Shown: piece after piece, positions 11,155 to 22,961 of the stretch
Position numbering within the stretch: the stretch's first letter is position 1
Layout: every line of letters begins with the position of its first letter
Assembly (NCBI RefSeq): GCF_932526225.1
Contig: NC_064041.1
Location: 2,120,699-2,184,698 of the forward strand
Source of the DNA: Nematostella vectensis
Lineage: Eukaryota; Cnidaria; Anthozoa; Actiniaria; Edwardsiidae
Reading direction: 5' to 3'
Length of the DNA: 64,000 nt
Program-made: the position numbers and the translations under genes
Notes under the pieces: model-generated
What the model was told of the DNA's origin: nothing
What the model saw: only the letters and a program-made list of their open reading frames with translations
The model's database searches: none

Positions 11155-11425
11155 TGTAGTAGAAGGTATGCCTCTAAACTGAGGCTTTAATCAACATAAA
11201 TCTACAGCTTGTAAAACTAAACCGAAAACTAAGCAAGATGGCTGCCCCTAGAGATTCTATGGGGTAAAACCGCTGTACAACAATAAACATAACACAGGCA
11301 GCCCAACACGTAATGTTCAAGGTTCTTAACATACATAAATACTACATTCACCCCTCTGTTAGAGGTTAAGTCTGAGCACGGGGGCATTCAATGTTCAAGG
11401 TTCTTAACGTAACATAAATACTACA
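11155..11425 (-). repeat. 5' LTR of the Ty3/gypsy element
   Basis: 271 bp, identical to the other LTR except for one visible base. On the minus strand it carries GCAGCCATCTTGC, a YY1-like motif, about 35-45 bp upstream of the segment (11186-11198) that may be the RNA 5' end under a self-priming model. No TATA box is obvious, so a YY1/initiator-type promoter is possible (inference). Confidence 0.9.
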
Positions 11426-11747
11426 ATGATTTAGCGTTTTTTCCTCAAAATGTAGTCAAATATCTTGGTATGCTGTATAAGAAAACACCTTCATGTAATA
11501 CAAATGATTTTAACATAAGATGGCCCACATATGGGTTGCAAATTACAGAGCCGGTTTTTCAGCAGCCATCTTCGCTGACCGCTGACCGCTGAATTTTTTT
11601 AGTTTTTTGGGGTTTGATATTGTGCCAGTCTAACTCTTGTCCCTGTATTCTACCCCTAAGTTTGGTCAGTGTAACGTAAGACTTGAGAGTTAAGTTAGTA
11701 AATTTTGGGTTCCAAAGAATGAACGTTAGCTATTATAATTATGGATA

Positions 11748-12754
11748 CCGTAGACCCAAGCGGTAATTCCCCGATCGTCCCGGCAAAATCGCTCGCGCTC
11801 GCGTCGGATCTTAAAGCAAATGCCAACAAACTATATATCAATTTAAAACTTAATGATTGTATTTTTCTCCTACAATAATCATTTTTTATACGCGCTTAAT
11901 TTTGAGTGCTTTTGCCTGGTCTGAAGTGCGAAATCGACCACTTTTAAACATACGAATTATTTAAACACATCAAAAGCGCGTAACCTCCCGGGATCTGCTT
12001 TATATTATTCGTCATGTACTGAACTGACAAACCGTGTCTACATTTGCCGTCAAACAGCCTCGTTGATTAATAATCAAGTATTTAGAGTAATCATATTTAG
12101 AGTAAGATGGGGTGAAATTTGATGGGATTGAAGTTGTGTAAAAACTAGACGCAGCGTGACAGTAATGACAGACGAAGAGCAAATAGAGCCGCGTATGGCA
12201 ACCAATCACATTGCACGCTCTACACGCAGCGGGAAAACTCTTAGGCGCTCAAATGTCATAGCGCTAGTCGTGCAAGTGAAGGAAGATGCCTAGACCGAAG
12301 CGAGCTTGCACCGAAGAAAAGAAGAGCGCGGAAAACTTAAAAGACCGCGAACGGAGACAACTCTATGCCAAGGATTCTTACTTAATCTTGGCGTAGTTTG
12401 CAACTATGCAAAATTTAGAGTAAACGCTTATAAAGTTGATATAAATACGGATAAATCTCGGATAATACGTCGATAATGATACTGACACGCTTGTATGCTA
12501 ATTAGAGGGAAAAGCCGTAAAACTAAGTTCCCCGGATGTTGATCGCGGGACTTTGAGCTAAGTAAACAGGATTATGGGATTATTGACGCCTTCGAGAATA
12601 ACGCTACACTCGTTCGAATTCGGTTTTTCTTGAATATCTGGCGGAGTATTTAAGATTTTGGTGGTATTTTTTGCTAACATCTAGAGTGTGCCTATTGTCA
12701 TCGAATGGCATAATAAAAAAAATTCACCCGAAATGAAGCCATTTGGGTCTACGG
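11748..12754. mobile_element. Possible TA-flanked inverted-repeat element (about 1 kb)
   Basis: CCGTAGACCCAA at the left end is mirrored by TTGGGTCTACGG at the right end, each flanked by TA (11746-11747, 12755-12756). The match extends to 16 bases if the flanking GA/TC is included. TA flanks suggest a Tc1/mariner-type or similar element. Inside is a GC-rich CTCGCGCTCGCG tract near 11790 and a 36-codon ORF at 12285-12395 (starts MPRPKRACTEEKKSAE), too short to assign. Confidence 0.4.
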
Positions 12755-12906
12755 TATCGTTACAAAACCCAACTAGAACCTTGACCAAATACTTCTTGCT
12801 TATTTCATGCATGGCAGTGGTTGGCCTGTGGCACCTAGGGTAAATATGTACTCTATATATAGACAAAATAGCATGAATGAATAAAAGCTATTGCAAAAAG
12901 ATATTA

Positions 12907-12912
12907 TTTATT
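12907..12912 (-). promoter_or_regulatory. Candidate polyadenylation signal of KDM8
   Basis: AATAAA on the minus strand, about 300 bases downstream of the KDM8 stop codon. It is the first such hexamer after the stop that I can see. Confidence 0.5.
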
Positions 12913-13205
12913 CAAAATTACAAATCCATTTTTACTGTAATATACAAATACATATACATGCATATAAAAATACATTTACAATAGTTGAACATTTATGTTC
13001 AATTACCAAGACGCTTTAAGTGAACAGTCTCAAAGCATCTCATAAATCCGGCTACTATATTACTATCTTACATCAGATGTATGTATTTTGTTGTTATTAT
13101 TCAATTGTGTTGAAACATTAGTGTTTATAGTCTTTAGTATTTAATGTCAATCACCATTTGTAAACACTCATTTTTTTCCTATGGGAAGAACCATCATAAT
13201 TCTCC

Positions 13206-14818
13206 TCACCACCAAAAGCTGACTGAGAAGCTAACAGATAGTGACCGCACATAATGCCAATGTCCAGGCGGAATGAACAGCATCTGTCCGGGACGGAGTA
13301 TACATTCTTGGTATGAGGCTTTGTAGAAGGCTGGAAACTGGGCCAGATCTGGTGCCTCTACGTCAATCTTTAGTAAAAGCAAAAGACACAATGTTTTAAC
13401 ACATTGTGTCACGGGTCACATGAGGGGGACGGGGGGGGGGGGGGGGAGGGTTATGAGTTAAAGTCTCCACTCCACTCCCAGTAATACAAATCCTGTACCT
13501 GCCCCAAACTCATTCAAGAAACTTCTTTGTTTAATCTAACAGGGTTCACACTGAAAAAGGTACTAGCAGAGTCCTTTGCATATGTTTACTTTGGGGGAAA
13601 GCTTGAATGTTTTACAATACATTACCATACAATAATCTATATTTATGGAGGGTTACATTATAACCGTGAAGTTTTCTTATCTAAAATGTAGTACCAGTTA
13701 CCATGGTGATTACATACCTGGCTGGTGTTGTGAAGCAAAGTGGTCTCGTGTGGGTACAGCTTGTCTGTCTGGTCCTTACTATAAAGTCTTAAATACTTCT
13801 CTCCAACTACCTGTGCTAGGAGGTTATTATAAGGGTCGTGATGCAGTGGAGATACAGTTCCTTTCGGACCAAACCATGCATTTATCATAACATCACGATC
13901 ATCATCACCTAGGCAACAGTAATCAGGGATTATTATATCCCGGCGGAGTTCAGGAATTTGATCAAAAAGCTGATGTTGGGCAAGATATGCCACCTGAGAA
14001 CTATTGCTACAGCTAACATATTTGTCGACAAATTCAGAGATTGTCATGAGTTTCTGAGTCCATTCCTCATCCGTATAACGCAATCCAAGTTCAATTGGCA
14101 CAGTACGGTAACCTGCAATGTCCTTCAAGTACTCCAGCCCCCATTTCCTCATTGCTGGCCACGCCTCCATCATGCCGTCAAGTATAACAGGCTTGTCCTT
14201 TTTCATATGGCTCATAAGAAAATCTTGGAGTGACATAGAGTTACAATGTGGGACCTCAAAATCTTGATTTAGCACTGGAATGTGTGAAAGTTTTAGTAAC
14301 TTGGTAGGCTGGTCATCACATTCATCCAAAGTGCCACAGTCATTTGGGCCTGTTCTTTTCATACTTGATGGATTAGACTCATTTTCTAAGTAAAGCTCAG
14401 ATTCTGAAGTCTTTTTGGAGCTATTTATGTCAATCACTAATCTATTTAAAATATTGTCCATCACGGGTGCACCTAACAGAAGCCCCATGTCGCATGCTTT
14501 TATTGCCTCACCGTCTCTTCTACTTTCCCTTAGGGACATTGCCTTGAACAAGCTCCCATAAGAATAACTCTCCCTCCATATTACATCTACATCTTTCCAA
14601 TGACCAGTATTCAATTTCTCCCAACACATGTCGAGTGCTATTTGGGAATGGAATTGACATTTTTCAAAGTCTTTGTTAAAGAATAGCCTGACAGCCTTTT
14701 CAAGCACAAGAAGCACTGGCCTTCCATCAACATGCAAAAGTTTCTCAAGGGATTTTCCAAGGTTGAAATCTTCTGGGCTATTTACAAAAGGTAAAAGTTT
14801 GTTTAGCCAGTCTACCAT
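13206..14818 (-). CDS. KDM8: Lysine-specific demethylase 8 / JmjC hydroxylase (JMJD5)
   Basis: Two coding exons: 13718-14818 (donor GTATGT) and 13206-13367 (acceptor AAAG), joined in phase 0, stop TGA at 13206-13208. Using the Met at 14816-14818 gives about 420 residues, close to the human protein (about 416). An upstream in-frame ATG at 14924-14926 would add 36 residues, so the start is not certain. The N-terminal half is the helical KDM8 domain (SWEK-like [25 protein letters not shown]). The C-terminal JmjC domain has [27 protein letters not shown] and [20 protein letters not shown] with the iron-binding HxD pair. The distal iron His is in the second exon ([15 protein letters not shown]). 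The family are Fe(II)/2-oxoglutarate oxygenases, reported as arginyl hydroxylases and chromatin regulators. Ends in SFWW. Divergent from CMTR2. Confidence 0.95.
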
Positions 14819-14926
14819 GATTGAGACTATTCGTAAGCGACTTCTGGACAGCGGTATTTCGCGCTTTTGTGGGATAGATACGCCATAAAAACTGTTCTTG
14901 TAACTTTGATTTGAAAAGTTCATCAA

Positions 14927-15116
14927 TAAAACTTTACATGGAGTATTTATCTAAGATCAGTTCATAGTACACACGTCCAAAATGGCTGCCGCTAGCACGT
15001 AGTAACAAGCATACTAATGTTTTTATTCTCGGTTTTTGAGGGAGTTTATCGTTTATGTGTTGAGTGGGATTGTATAATATAGAAGTTGTTTAGTTTTGTT
15101 GCTGCTTATATCAAAG
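14927..15116. promoter_or_regulatory. Shared promoter between KDM8 and CMTR2
   Basis: The two start regions lie head to head with about 190-300 bases between them (depending on the KDM8 start). The interval contains CAAAATGGCTGCCGC near 14979-14993, a YY1-like element often found at TATA-less start sites. A bidirectional promoter is inferred from spacing; no transcript evidence is available. Confidence 0.6.
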
Positions 15117-18100
15117 ATGGCTCCTAAAAGAAGAAACAAGCAGAGATACCATCCATACGGCGAAAGCGCGCTTCTTTCCGCAGAAACCTTGCAGTTCATC
15201 GAAGAAGAAACGACGAGATTATACAACAAGAGATTTACGCTCAAGGCCAAAGACAAGCAGTGCGAGCTACCGAGTAGTGAACTCCTCTTCACTACTACAC
15301 CAGAAACAATTAATGTTTTACAGGAAATGAAGAGGAATCTCAACGAATCCAAGAGCATGTTGAATGACATCGACATAGTAGAATGGCACCAACACACGCG
15401 ACGGACACACAAGGCCGGGCTTGTAGTCAAGACATTACGAGAGACAATGCGCGCAGAGATGTGCACCCAAGCCTTTGCAAAGCTTTACGAAGTCCTAGCT
15501 TCTTACAACGTAGTCCCAACCGAGGCAGTATCTTCGAAGAAGTTGTACAGTGTACATTTGTGTGAAGCACCAGGGGCCTTTATTGCAGCCACCAATCATT
15601 ACCTCAGGAACCACCATCCCGATCTAGAATGGGCGTGGCTGGGGGCTACATTGAACCCCTACTATGAGGGGCATAGCCCTAAAGCCTTGCTTGATGATGA
15701 CAGGTTTATTGTGGAAACGCTACAAAACTGGGACTTTGGTGCTGATGGGACAGGCGATTTGATGCAACTTGAAAACCTCAACCACCTTGCAGAGGCGTGT
15801 CAAGGGAAAGTGCATTTGGTGAGATGGAAGGCATTGAAAGTGTTGAACAGTTTTCTTCCCCCTTTTTTAAAAGTTTTTTTAGGGTAGGGGTGTCGCTGTG
15901 CCCAGGGTTGTCCCTAAAGCGCCATCTGCTGGCAAATTTCACTGTCTTGAAAAGAGTTGAAAGCTTGTTGTTGATGGCTTAATGAACACTTTCCTTGAAA
16001 AGACTGAGTTTTTTTACCCTTTTTGCTCAATAATTTTCTAGGCAACGGACAGTCAAAACTCTTAGGGACAACACTACACATGCGACCCCGCAAGGGATAA
16101 CATACACTAGAGAAAAACATTCAGGCTATGAACGTAAAATATTGTTCGACGGATTATGCAGAATGCTTTTATGATATTTAGTACGATATCAGATTTCTAT
16201 GAGAAATCTCCGATTTTCAAGATCGTTTCTCAGAATTCAATCGTTTCTCCAAAGGCAATATAGTTCTTCAGAAGACAAGATCGTTCTCCCTGTTTTTAAA
16301 ATAATTGTTCATCATTGAGGTTAACACTCAAAGGAAAGAGCGTTTTTTTTCGGTTTTTAAGATGTTCTCCTGAAGAAGAGATCTGTTTCACGAAGACAAG
16401 AATTTATTTAAGGGTGTGAAAACTGTTTATCGCTGTGAGAAAACCCTGAAGGCAAAAACGGTCTTTCAATTTTGATCATCGTTACCAAAAAGACAACATC
16501 ACTCTCTTGAGAAATGCTTGGTTTGTTAATTTAAATTTTGACGTATATTTCAGCTTAGTCTATGTGACATTAAAGCTGCAGTTTAACAATTTCGTTGTTG
16601 TTTTGCAAAGTCAAGAGCTGTCATAGTAGAGTTGTGGTCGCCATTAACATTTCATTGTTTTGAAAAAACAGGAAAATATGAACAGCCGACTCGCTTTCTT
16701 AATTTAAATACAGCTCAAACAAATAGATTGACAAACTTTACGGATCGCTACTATCCTATTGGCAAAAGAAGCTGATATATTCTTCTTAGAGAGGTTTGAT
16801 GCGCAGGTTCTAGTAGCAAGCGAGAACCGTCATATTGTTGTTGTCACCATTACATGTGGTTGTATTGCAAAGACAAATAGACTTGCTCTCTTATTTTGCA
16901 TACAGCAAATATCAATGGCATTCTTCCAAACTTTAAGAGCGTTCTTCCGAATTTCTAGAGACGATCTTTTGAATTATTAGAATGTTCTCCTGAACTTCAA
17001 GAGAACGGATCTTTCGAATTTTAAGAGAACGATCTTCAGAGCTTTAGAGCATTTTTTGAGTTTGAATGGAACAAACTTCCAAATTTTCTTAAGAACGAAC
17101 GTTCTTCCGATTGTGCCCCGGGAACAAGATCCTTTATGAACGATATAACGAAGCAACATCGTTCCCTCATTATTAACAATATTGTTCCCTTATTATAGAA
17201 AAAGCATTCGCTGATCTTCCAGATTTGCTGATCTTCCAGATTTGCTCGCTAGTGTACGTTTTGCCTTGCCGTGTCACATAATGTATGTGTCCCTCTAAAT
17301 CTACCGCAAACCTTTGGAGTAGGAACAGCGACAAAAAAGAGAGTTTTCGCCTCTACATTGCATTGCATTTGTTTTTTACAGTTTGATCTGGGTTCTACTT
17401 TGTTGCTAGGTGACTGCTATTATTCTAACATGTCAATTGTTGCTAGGTAACAGCTGATGGCAGCATTGACTGCTCAGATGAGCCAGAGGAGCAAGAAAAT
17501 GCCGTCAGCCAGTTAATATTTTGTGAAGCTGTCACAGCGCTGACAGTTCTTGCTACAGGAGGCTGTTATGTGTTCAAGATGTTTACCACTTTAGAGCACC
17601 ATATGGTGTGTTTGATGTACTTGATGTGCTGTCTGTTTGAAGAAGTCCATGTCATTAAACCTGGTAAGCCTATTGTATGTACCTAGCGACAATAGCATCA
17701 GAACAACTTACAGGAAGGTTAATTATATTGTAATTAGTCTCTTGATCAGACATGCATGATTTTATAGGCTACTAAGCCCCATATCAGATATTCAATTCTC
17801 TTGAAATTAAGAAAAATTTAATATCTTTAAAATGATGAGAATTTAAGATATACAGAACAAAATAAAAACAACACTGTTATGCAAATTGGATCAACAGACT
17901 CTTTGGAAAGTAACAGAACTGCATAAGGGAAAATACTTTTCCTCTTCTGTTTGTATGTGATTATATGTACATTGAATGTTAGTTGACAATTGATGACTTA
18001 GGCCTAGATTAAATGGCGTGCCAGAGTCACACCATTCTGGTTCGGTAAAGTTTCGATCATAGAGCGGCTCTACAATAAACGTCGACCTTTTTGTTTGTTA

Positions 18101-21100
18101 ATTCCCATGGGTATGGAGTGTAACAATATAGTCATCAGGCACAAATGCTGCTTTGTCTTATGACGCTAAAATGGAGGACAGAACACGAAGACTAGAAATG
18201 ACTAGAAAAGCCTTCTTGGTCAGAGAAATATGGTCTAATAGGAAGAGGAGGATGAACTGATTGCATGCCGCAATATATTGGACAAAGAAAAGGCAAGGAC
18301 TCCTGCTGCATCTTCTGTCCTTTTTTTTAATTACAAAACAGCATTTCGCATGAAATGCACTTGTATTTCGTGTCCCCAAAGGTAGAGTCCTCAGGTAATG
18401 ATTTCCAAAACGCTGCCATTTTCACTATTGCCTGAAAAGTGCGAGGCAAGGGGCTACATACGGGGCGTTCGGGATAAATACAGGGTCTCAGGGGAGTTAT
18501 TGTCGATTTGGCGCATGCGTGAAGAACGGGGGGAGCCAATAATACTCTGCACGGGTAGCTCCTTTTTTTATTTTTGTTCAACCAAAACGATTTGCATTGA
18601 TTAAAAACTAATCTGCATAATGTAATCGTTATGACTGGTGCGACCTTGAGCACCGTTTAATCCCTCGCCGTACCATAGTCGCATTATCCGACTAGCCCAC
18701 TCGTGCCAGAAAGTTGGTGCGACCTCCTTATCAATTCAATTTCGTGCCAAATATATTGTTATATTGTTCACCACATTAAAAGTTCCATAGATCCATGGTT
18801 ACTCTACATAATTTCTGGATGAGCATAGAAAGGTTTTTTTTGGGGGGGGAAATTTATCTTTCAAATTTTTGTTTGTTATAATATTATTTGTCTTTTAGGT
18901 ACAAGTAAAGGTGGCAACTCAGAAGTATACATCACATGCTGCGGTTACACTGGGAACCTTAGCCCTCAGTACCACGAAATATTGTATACAGCATACCAAC
19001 AAGACACAGCAGAGAAGGTTTTGTTCCCACTTAATTCCATACCAAGAGAATTCCTGTATTTGATAAAAGAATGCCAAGAGTACTTTATCAACTTGCAAAA
19101 CCAGGAAATAAGTATGAATATTCAGTATTTTCACCATATGAACAGACTTGAGAAGAAACAACTTTTTCATCTGAGAAAGCAGGCTGCAGGTTATTACATG
19201 GAGAAGTTTGGAGTCCAGCCAATTGCAGAAGAAGAACGTGTTGTCTTGGGTGCATATCTGGATGGAACTCAGCTGAGTTTTACTAGAGGCCCTTCATTTG
19301 ATGTCCCTATCAAAGAGCCCTTTTGTGGGAGAGGGAAAACTGGGACTTACAATGAGAGACATGATGTTCGGTATTGGTCATGGCTAGAATCTATGCAGAG
19401 GGATGGAGTCTTTGTAGGAAAAACAATATTGCATTCAAGTCTCAAGGGTATGTCCTCCTTGCAGTTGTTTTTATCCTATTTATATTTGTTATTCTAACAG
19501 ATTTGGGCACTCTGCTTATAGCAGCATTGTCACTAGTTTACTTCTGGTTGATTACATAACAAGGTGATTTTTAACAGAAAACCAACAAAAATATTTCAAA
19601 AGCATTGTGTCTATTGGAAGTTTCTTTTGTCAGTTGAGGTTTCCATCGGCCCTTCAGAAGTAAACTGGTGACAATGCTGCGTTAATAAGAGCACCTCATT
19701 ATTAAGGATAGGTTTCAAAGTCCAATGAAAGAAAAGCTCCAGAACATCACAGTTTCTGTAAATCTTAACCTGCTTAATAAGGACACCAATCAATGCATAC
19801 AGTTTTATGGGTCCCAAAGTGTCCTTATTAATAGGGTTTCACTGTATGATGACAGTTCAGTGGTTTCCAGCAGTGTCCTTATTAAGAGGTTTCATTGTAT
19901 GGGGACAGTTATTTTAGATCACCATGATTATTAGAGATTATGAGATTATGATTTATGAGAACCATGATTATTTATTTAGGATTCTTCAGGCTAGCTTTTT
20001 TTATAGCAGATCAATAAGTAAACTTTTGCAAACGTAGAATGGCTTATGTATTACCTTATAATGATAAAATAATAATGCCAACCAATCCGTAGTTAACTTC
20101 ACTGACATTTGAGACTAAGACATCTCTCCCCATGGGTGAGTTATAAGCCTATCTTTTACCTCATGCTGAGCAGCAAGGGATTTTTCAGTGGAACTCAACC
20201 TTTAAGGACACCAACTCATAAAACAACTCGTTGTTATGGACAATGGAACCCTATTTTAAGGATCCCTGCTTAATAAGGCGTTTTCTTAAGGACAGCTTCA
20301 AAGTCCTAAAGAACGATAGCACCATACATTTTCTACTTTTGAAACCCGTGAATGAGTACAGTTTTATTGGCCCTAACGCTGTCCTTATAAGTAGGTTTGC
20401 ACTGCTTCGCCTTTGATATAACACGGCCAAGTTTCAAACCCACAACACTTCCTGCAACACAAGTGACCGCTCTACAACAAGGCTTTCCTTACTGGATTAC
20501 TCCTTCCTAAAAATTGTCAAATTTCAGCTGGGCCCCGTTATGTCTTCTCCTATTTTTGGCGTGCAGGGTTTGTATCTATGGTTAAATCTTGTCGGTAAAC
20601 TTGGGTTATACCTGTTTTCACGTCCTTTGCTCGAGGACCAGGAATCTTATCCTACACTTCCTCTCCACACAACAATGAAGGCGCATATTTCGCTGACATT
20701 ACCTTCTCACTGCCGACTCAGGACTCGCTTCTCCCAATATATTAATCATGGCCCTGAGGCAATTTCCAGGGATAGTATGATACTATCTACAGTACTCCGG
20801 TATTTACTTACACTGTGTTTATTTCCAGAACTCGTCCAAACAGCAAACGGGAATTCTCAGCTGATCCCTTTAACACCTGAAGATGTGGAATGGCTGACAT
20901 CGCCCATAACTCCACTGCAATGCACAAGCGAAATGCTTCAGACGTCAATTGGAAAACCCATCGACCAAGTAAGAAACTCGCGTTTTTGTACACTGACCTA
21001 TGTATCCAAGCTAATCGAGGCTAAGAACGAAGCAATGATCCTCAGAGCCAAGAATGCAGACGATTTCAAGAGAATAACACAAGGAACAAGCCCTATGTGG

Positions 21101-22174
21101 TTATCTTGCGATGCTAAGAAGCTAGACCATTACTGCAATTTACCAAGCTTGATAGAACTTGAGAAATTGGTATCGTTTACTAAGGGCGTCAAGAACATCG
21201 CTGCTGTTACAGTAACGGGTCATTCTGGCTGTGACTGTGCTGCAAGGTATTTGAAATCATGCAATCTTCAAGTTAAGATCTCGTCCCAAGGGATGCAACA
21301 GTCGGAGCATGGAATCTTTGGGAGCAGGAAGAGACAAGGAAATGGAGGACAGCCATCAAGCGACCAACTTCCTTCAGAGATAAACATAGCGAGACATGCA
21401 ATAAAGATCAGTGAGGAATCTGAGAAACGCAAAATGAGTGAAGAAAGAGGGCCATCAGGAGATGGTCTTGTTGGTTTGGTCGTTTCTCTTATTGGCTCAA
21501 GAGCTAGCGCTGATCAAGCAAGTCTGAGGGAACCAAAAGAACTGCTAAACAAGAAACAGCTCCTTCAACAGTGCGTCTTCGCTCTCAGAAATCTTAGCAC
21601 TGGTGGCACGTTCGTCTGCCAAGTCTTTGATACCCTGACACGATTCTCTGTTGGGTTGATCTACATTTTGCATTACCTGTTCAGCCGTGTAGCGATAGTA
21701 AAGCCAGTTATCGATCATCTATGGTCTCCGGTGAGATACCTTGTATGTGAGGGTTACCAAGACAGGAATGAAGAGGTGGTGACGTACTTAGAAGGAGTGC
21801 TGGCTAATTTCGCGGAAACAGCAAATCAAAGTATAGGAGAAAATAGGTCTACCAATCAGATTTATGATCCAATTGATTTATCCGATGAAGTTTCTAAGAG
21901 TACTAAGAATGTTAGCCAAGTCGAAGCTGTCTTCACATCTAAAGAGTTTGTCCGGAATGAAACAAGTAAAAACTACAAGTTGGAGATACTGGAACTCATT
22001 CCAATGTCTTACCTTTATGAGAACCGGTTTTACCAGTTTGTGAAAAAAGCGAACGAGAGGTTATCTCACCTCCAAATCCAAAGTCTAGTACTTCTGGAGA
22101 TGTGCCATCAGGAACCACATCTTGAGGAAGCTTTGAATGAACTAATGGCCAAGGCAACAAGTGTGAGGTGTTAA
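15117..22174 (+). CDS. CMTR2: Cap-specific mRNA (nucleoside-2'-O-)methyltransferase 2
   Basis: Methylates the 2'-O of the second transcribed nucleotide of capped mRNA. Exons: 15117-15818 (ATG, MAPKRRNKQ), 17447-17663, 18899-19447, a tentative small exon 20528-20594, and a long last exon to TGA/TAA at 22172-22174 starting at 20770 or 20829. Exons 1-3 join in frame (phases 0, 1, 1). Exon 1 has the SAM site LCEAPGAFIAATNHYL and LGATLNPYYEG. Exon 2 opens with VTADGSIDC and continues with CYVFKMFTTLEHH, giving the catalytic Asp and Lys of the RrmJ-type Rossmann fold. The last exon carries the inactive C-terminal methyltransferase-like domain (FVCQVFDTLTRFSVGLIYIL, YLVCEGYQDRNEEVV). Exon 4 ends in phase 2, which fits the weaker acceptor at 20770 but not the strong one at 20829, so this junction is unsettled. 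Confidence 0.9.
16150..17200 (+). repeat. Degenerate repeat in CMTR2 intron 1
   Basis: Many imperfect copies of a motif like AGAACGATCTTCCGAATTTC, with variants such as CGTTCTTCCGA, GATCGTTCTCC and ACGATCTTCAGAGC, on both strands. Period is irregular, so this is an old tandem or dispersed array inside the intron 15819-17446. Confidence 0.55.
18130..18660. other. Unassigned segment in CMTR2 intron 2
   Basis: The minus strand contains a short ORF reading MAAFWKSLPEDSTFGDTKYK followed by a CxxC, preceded by a GC-rich stretch with GCGCATGCG. It resembles a first exon or a transposon-borne zinc domain, but no splice donor or partner exon was found. Left unassigned. Confidence 0.25.
19600..20415. 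repeat. Two diverged copies of one repeat in CMTR2 intron 3
   Basis: Segments at about 19640-19860 and 20190-20410 share an ordered set of short matches: TAATAAGGACACC or a variant, ACAGTTTTATKGG, and GTCCTTATTAA...GGGTTTCACTG. They look like remnants of one inverted-repeat transposon family. Limits are approximate. Confidence 0.45.
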
Positions 22175-22955
22175 GTCTACAAAACGTAGCAAGATGTAAA
22201 GTGTAGAAACTGAATTGCCCGAAGGTCATGTTAGAGATGTAGAGTCTAGAGACTGAATGGGATGCTCATTCTCAGCTACCGAAATTACACCAACTTTGTT
22301 GTATCGTGGTAATCAATACCCTGACTAGTTCCAGGCGTTAAGTTTGGTTGCCAAGCACAGGGAAACCAAATCCACATGATACACAAATGTACGATAAGGA
22401 CTGGGCAAAAGTTTATAGACTCCGTGTTTCGTTTGCTTATAGGGTAGTCAGTTAATAAGAACATCATTGATCGTCTATTTCCCTGCCCTGTTCCGTTTCA
22501 GTGAGTTTCTTTCACTGCTTTCATGTCGTTGATTGCGGTTCGAAAACTATATTATACTTTGTCAAAACTGTAGTTTTCATCTAAGGGGATTTTTGTAGTT
22601 CACGTTTTAAAAAAGGGGTGGAGGAGGAGGGTCTACCAAGAGCCTTTCTACGGGTAGGCGCTGATCAGACTCAAACCAGTCGTTATGGAGAGCAGCGGAG
22701 AAGGACGAACCTTAAATATGTCTTGGGAAGTCTGTCGCCGAAAAGACGTTTACTGGGAAAGATATAGCCATACCTGATATGTTATTTCATTTATGTTTTT
22801 TGCAATGGTGTCTACATTTTCTACATTGCAAAAGCCGTCCTCCAGTGTTTTTAGAGTTGGCAGCTTGATGGATCGACTTAACTACGAGTTCATTTTTACA
22901 ATTCGACTATACTAACGAGTTTATATTTGTTTACTAGTTGAGTAAAATAACGTGT
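22175..22955. other. CMTR2 3' flank, no gene seen
   Basis: Contains the likely CMTR2 3' UTR. No clear AATAAA close to the stop was found. A G-rich patch GGGGTGGAGGAGGAGGG lies near 22615-22631. Confidence 0.4.
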
Positions 22956-22961
22956 TATGGG

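Larger units (their letters stand above)
7573..11425 (-). mobile_element. Ty3/gypsy LTR retrotransposon, young, internally deleted
   Basis: Two 271-bp LTRs (7573-7843 and 11155-11425), each TGTAGTA...TACTACA, flank a gag-pol region read on the minus strand. The target-site duplication is ATGAT (7568-7572 and 11426-11430). I see one difference between the LTRs (C at 11195, T at 7613), which implies a recent insertion. The element sits in the 5' leader of the CR1-like LINE. The polyprotein is in frame from Gag to the integrase but loses the rest of the integrase to an internal deletion, so this copy would depend on helpers. Confidence 0.95.

Noticed and set aside
12285-12395. 36-codon ORF starting MPRPKRACTEEKKSAE as a gene
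   Set aside because: Too short, no splice partner found, lies inside a likely transposon.
18327-18653. Minus-strand ORF with a CxxC as a gene
   Set aside because: No donor or second exon; lies within CMTR2 intron 2.
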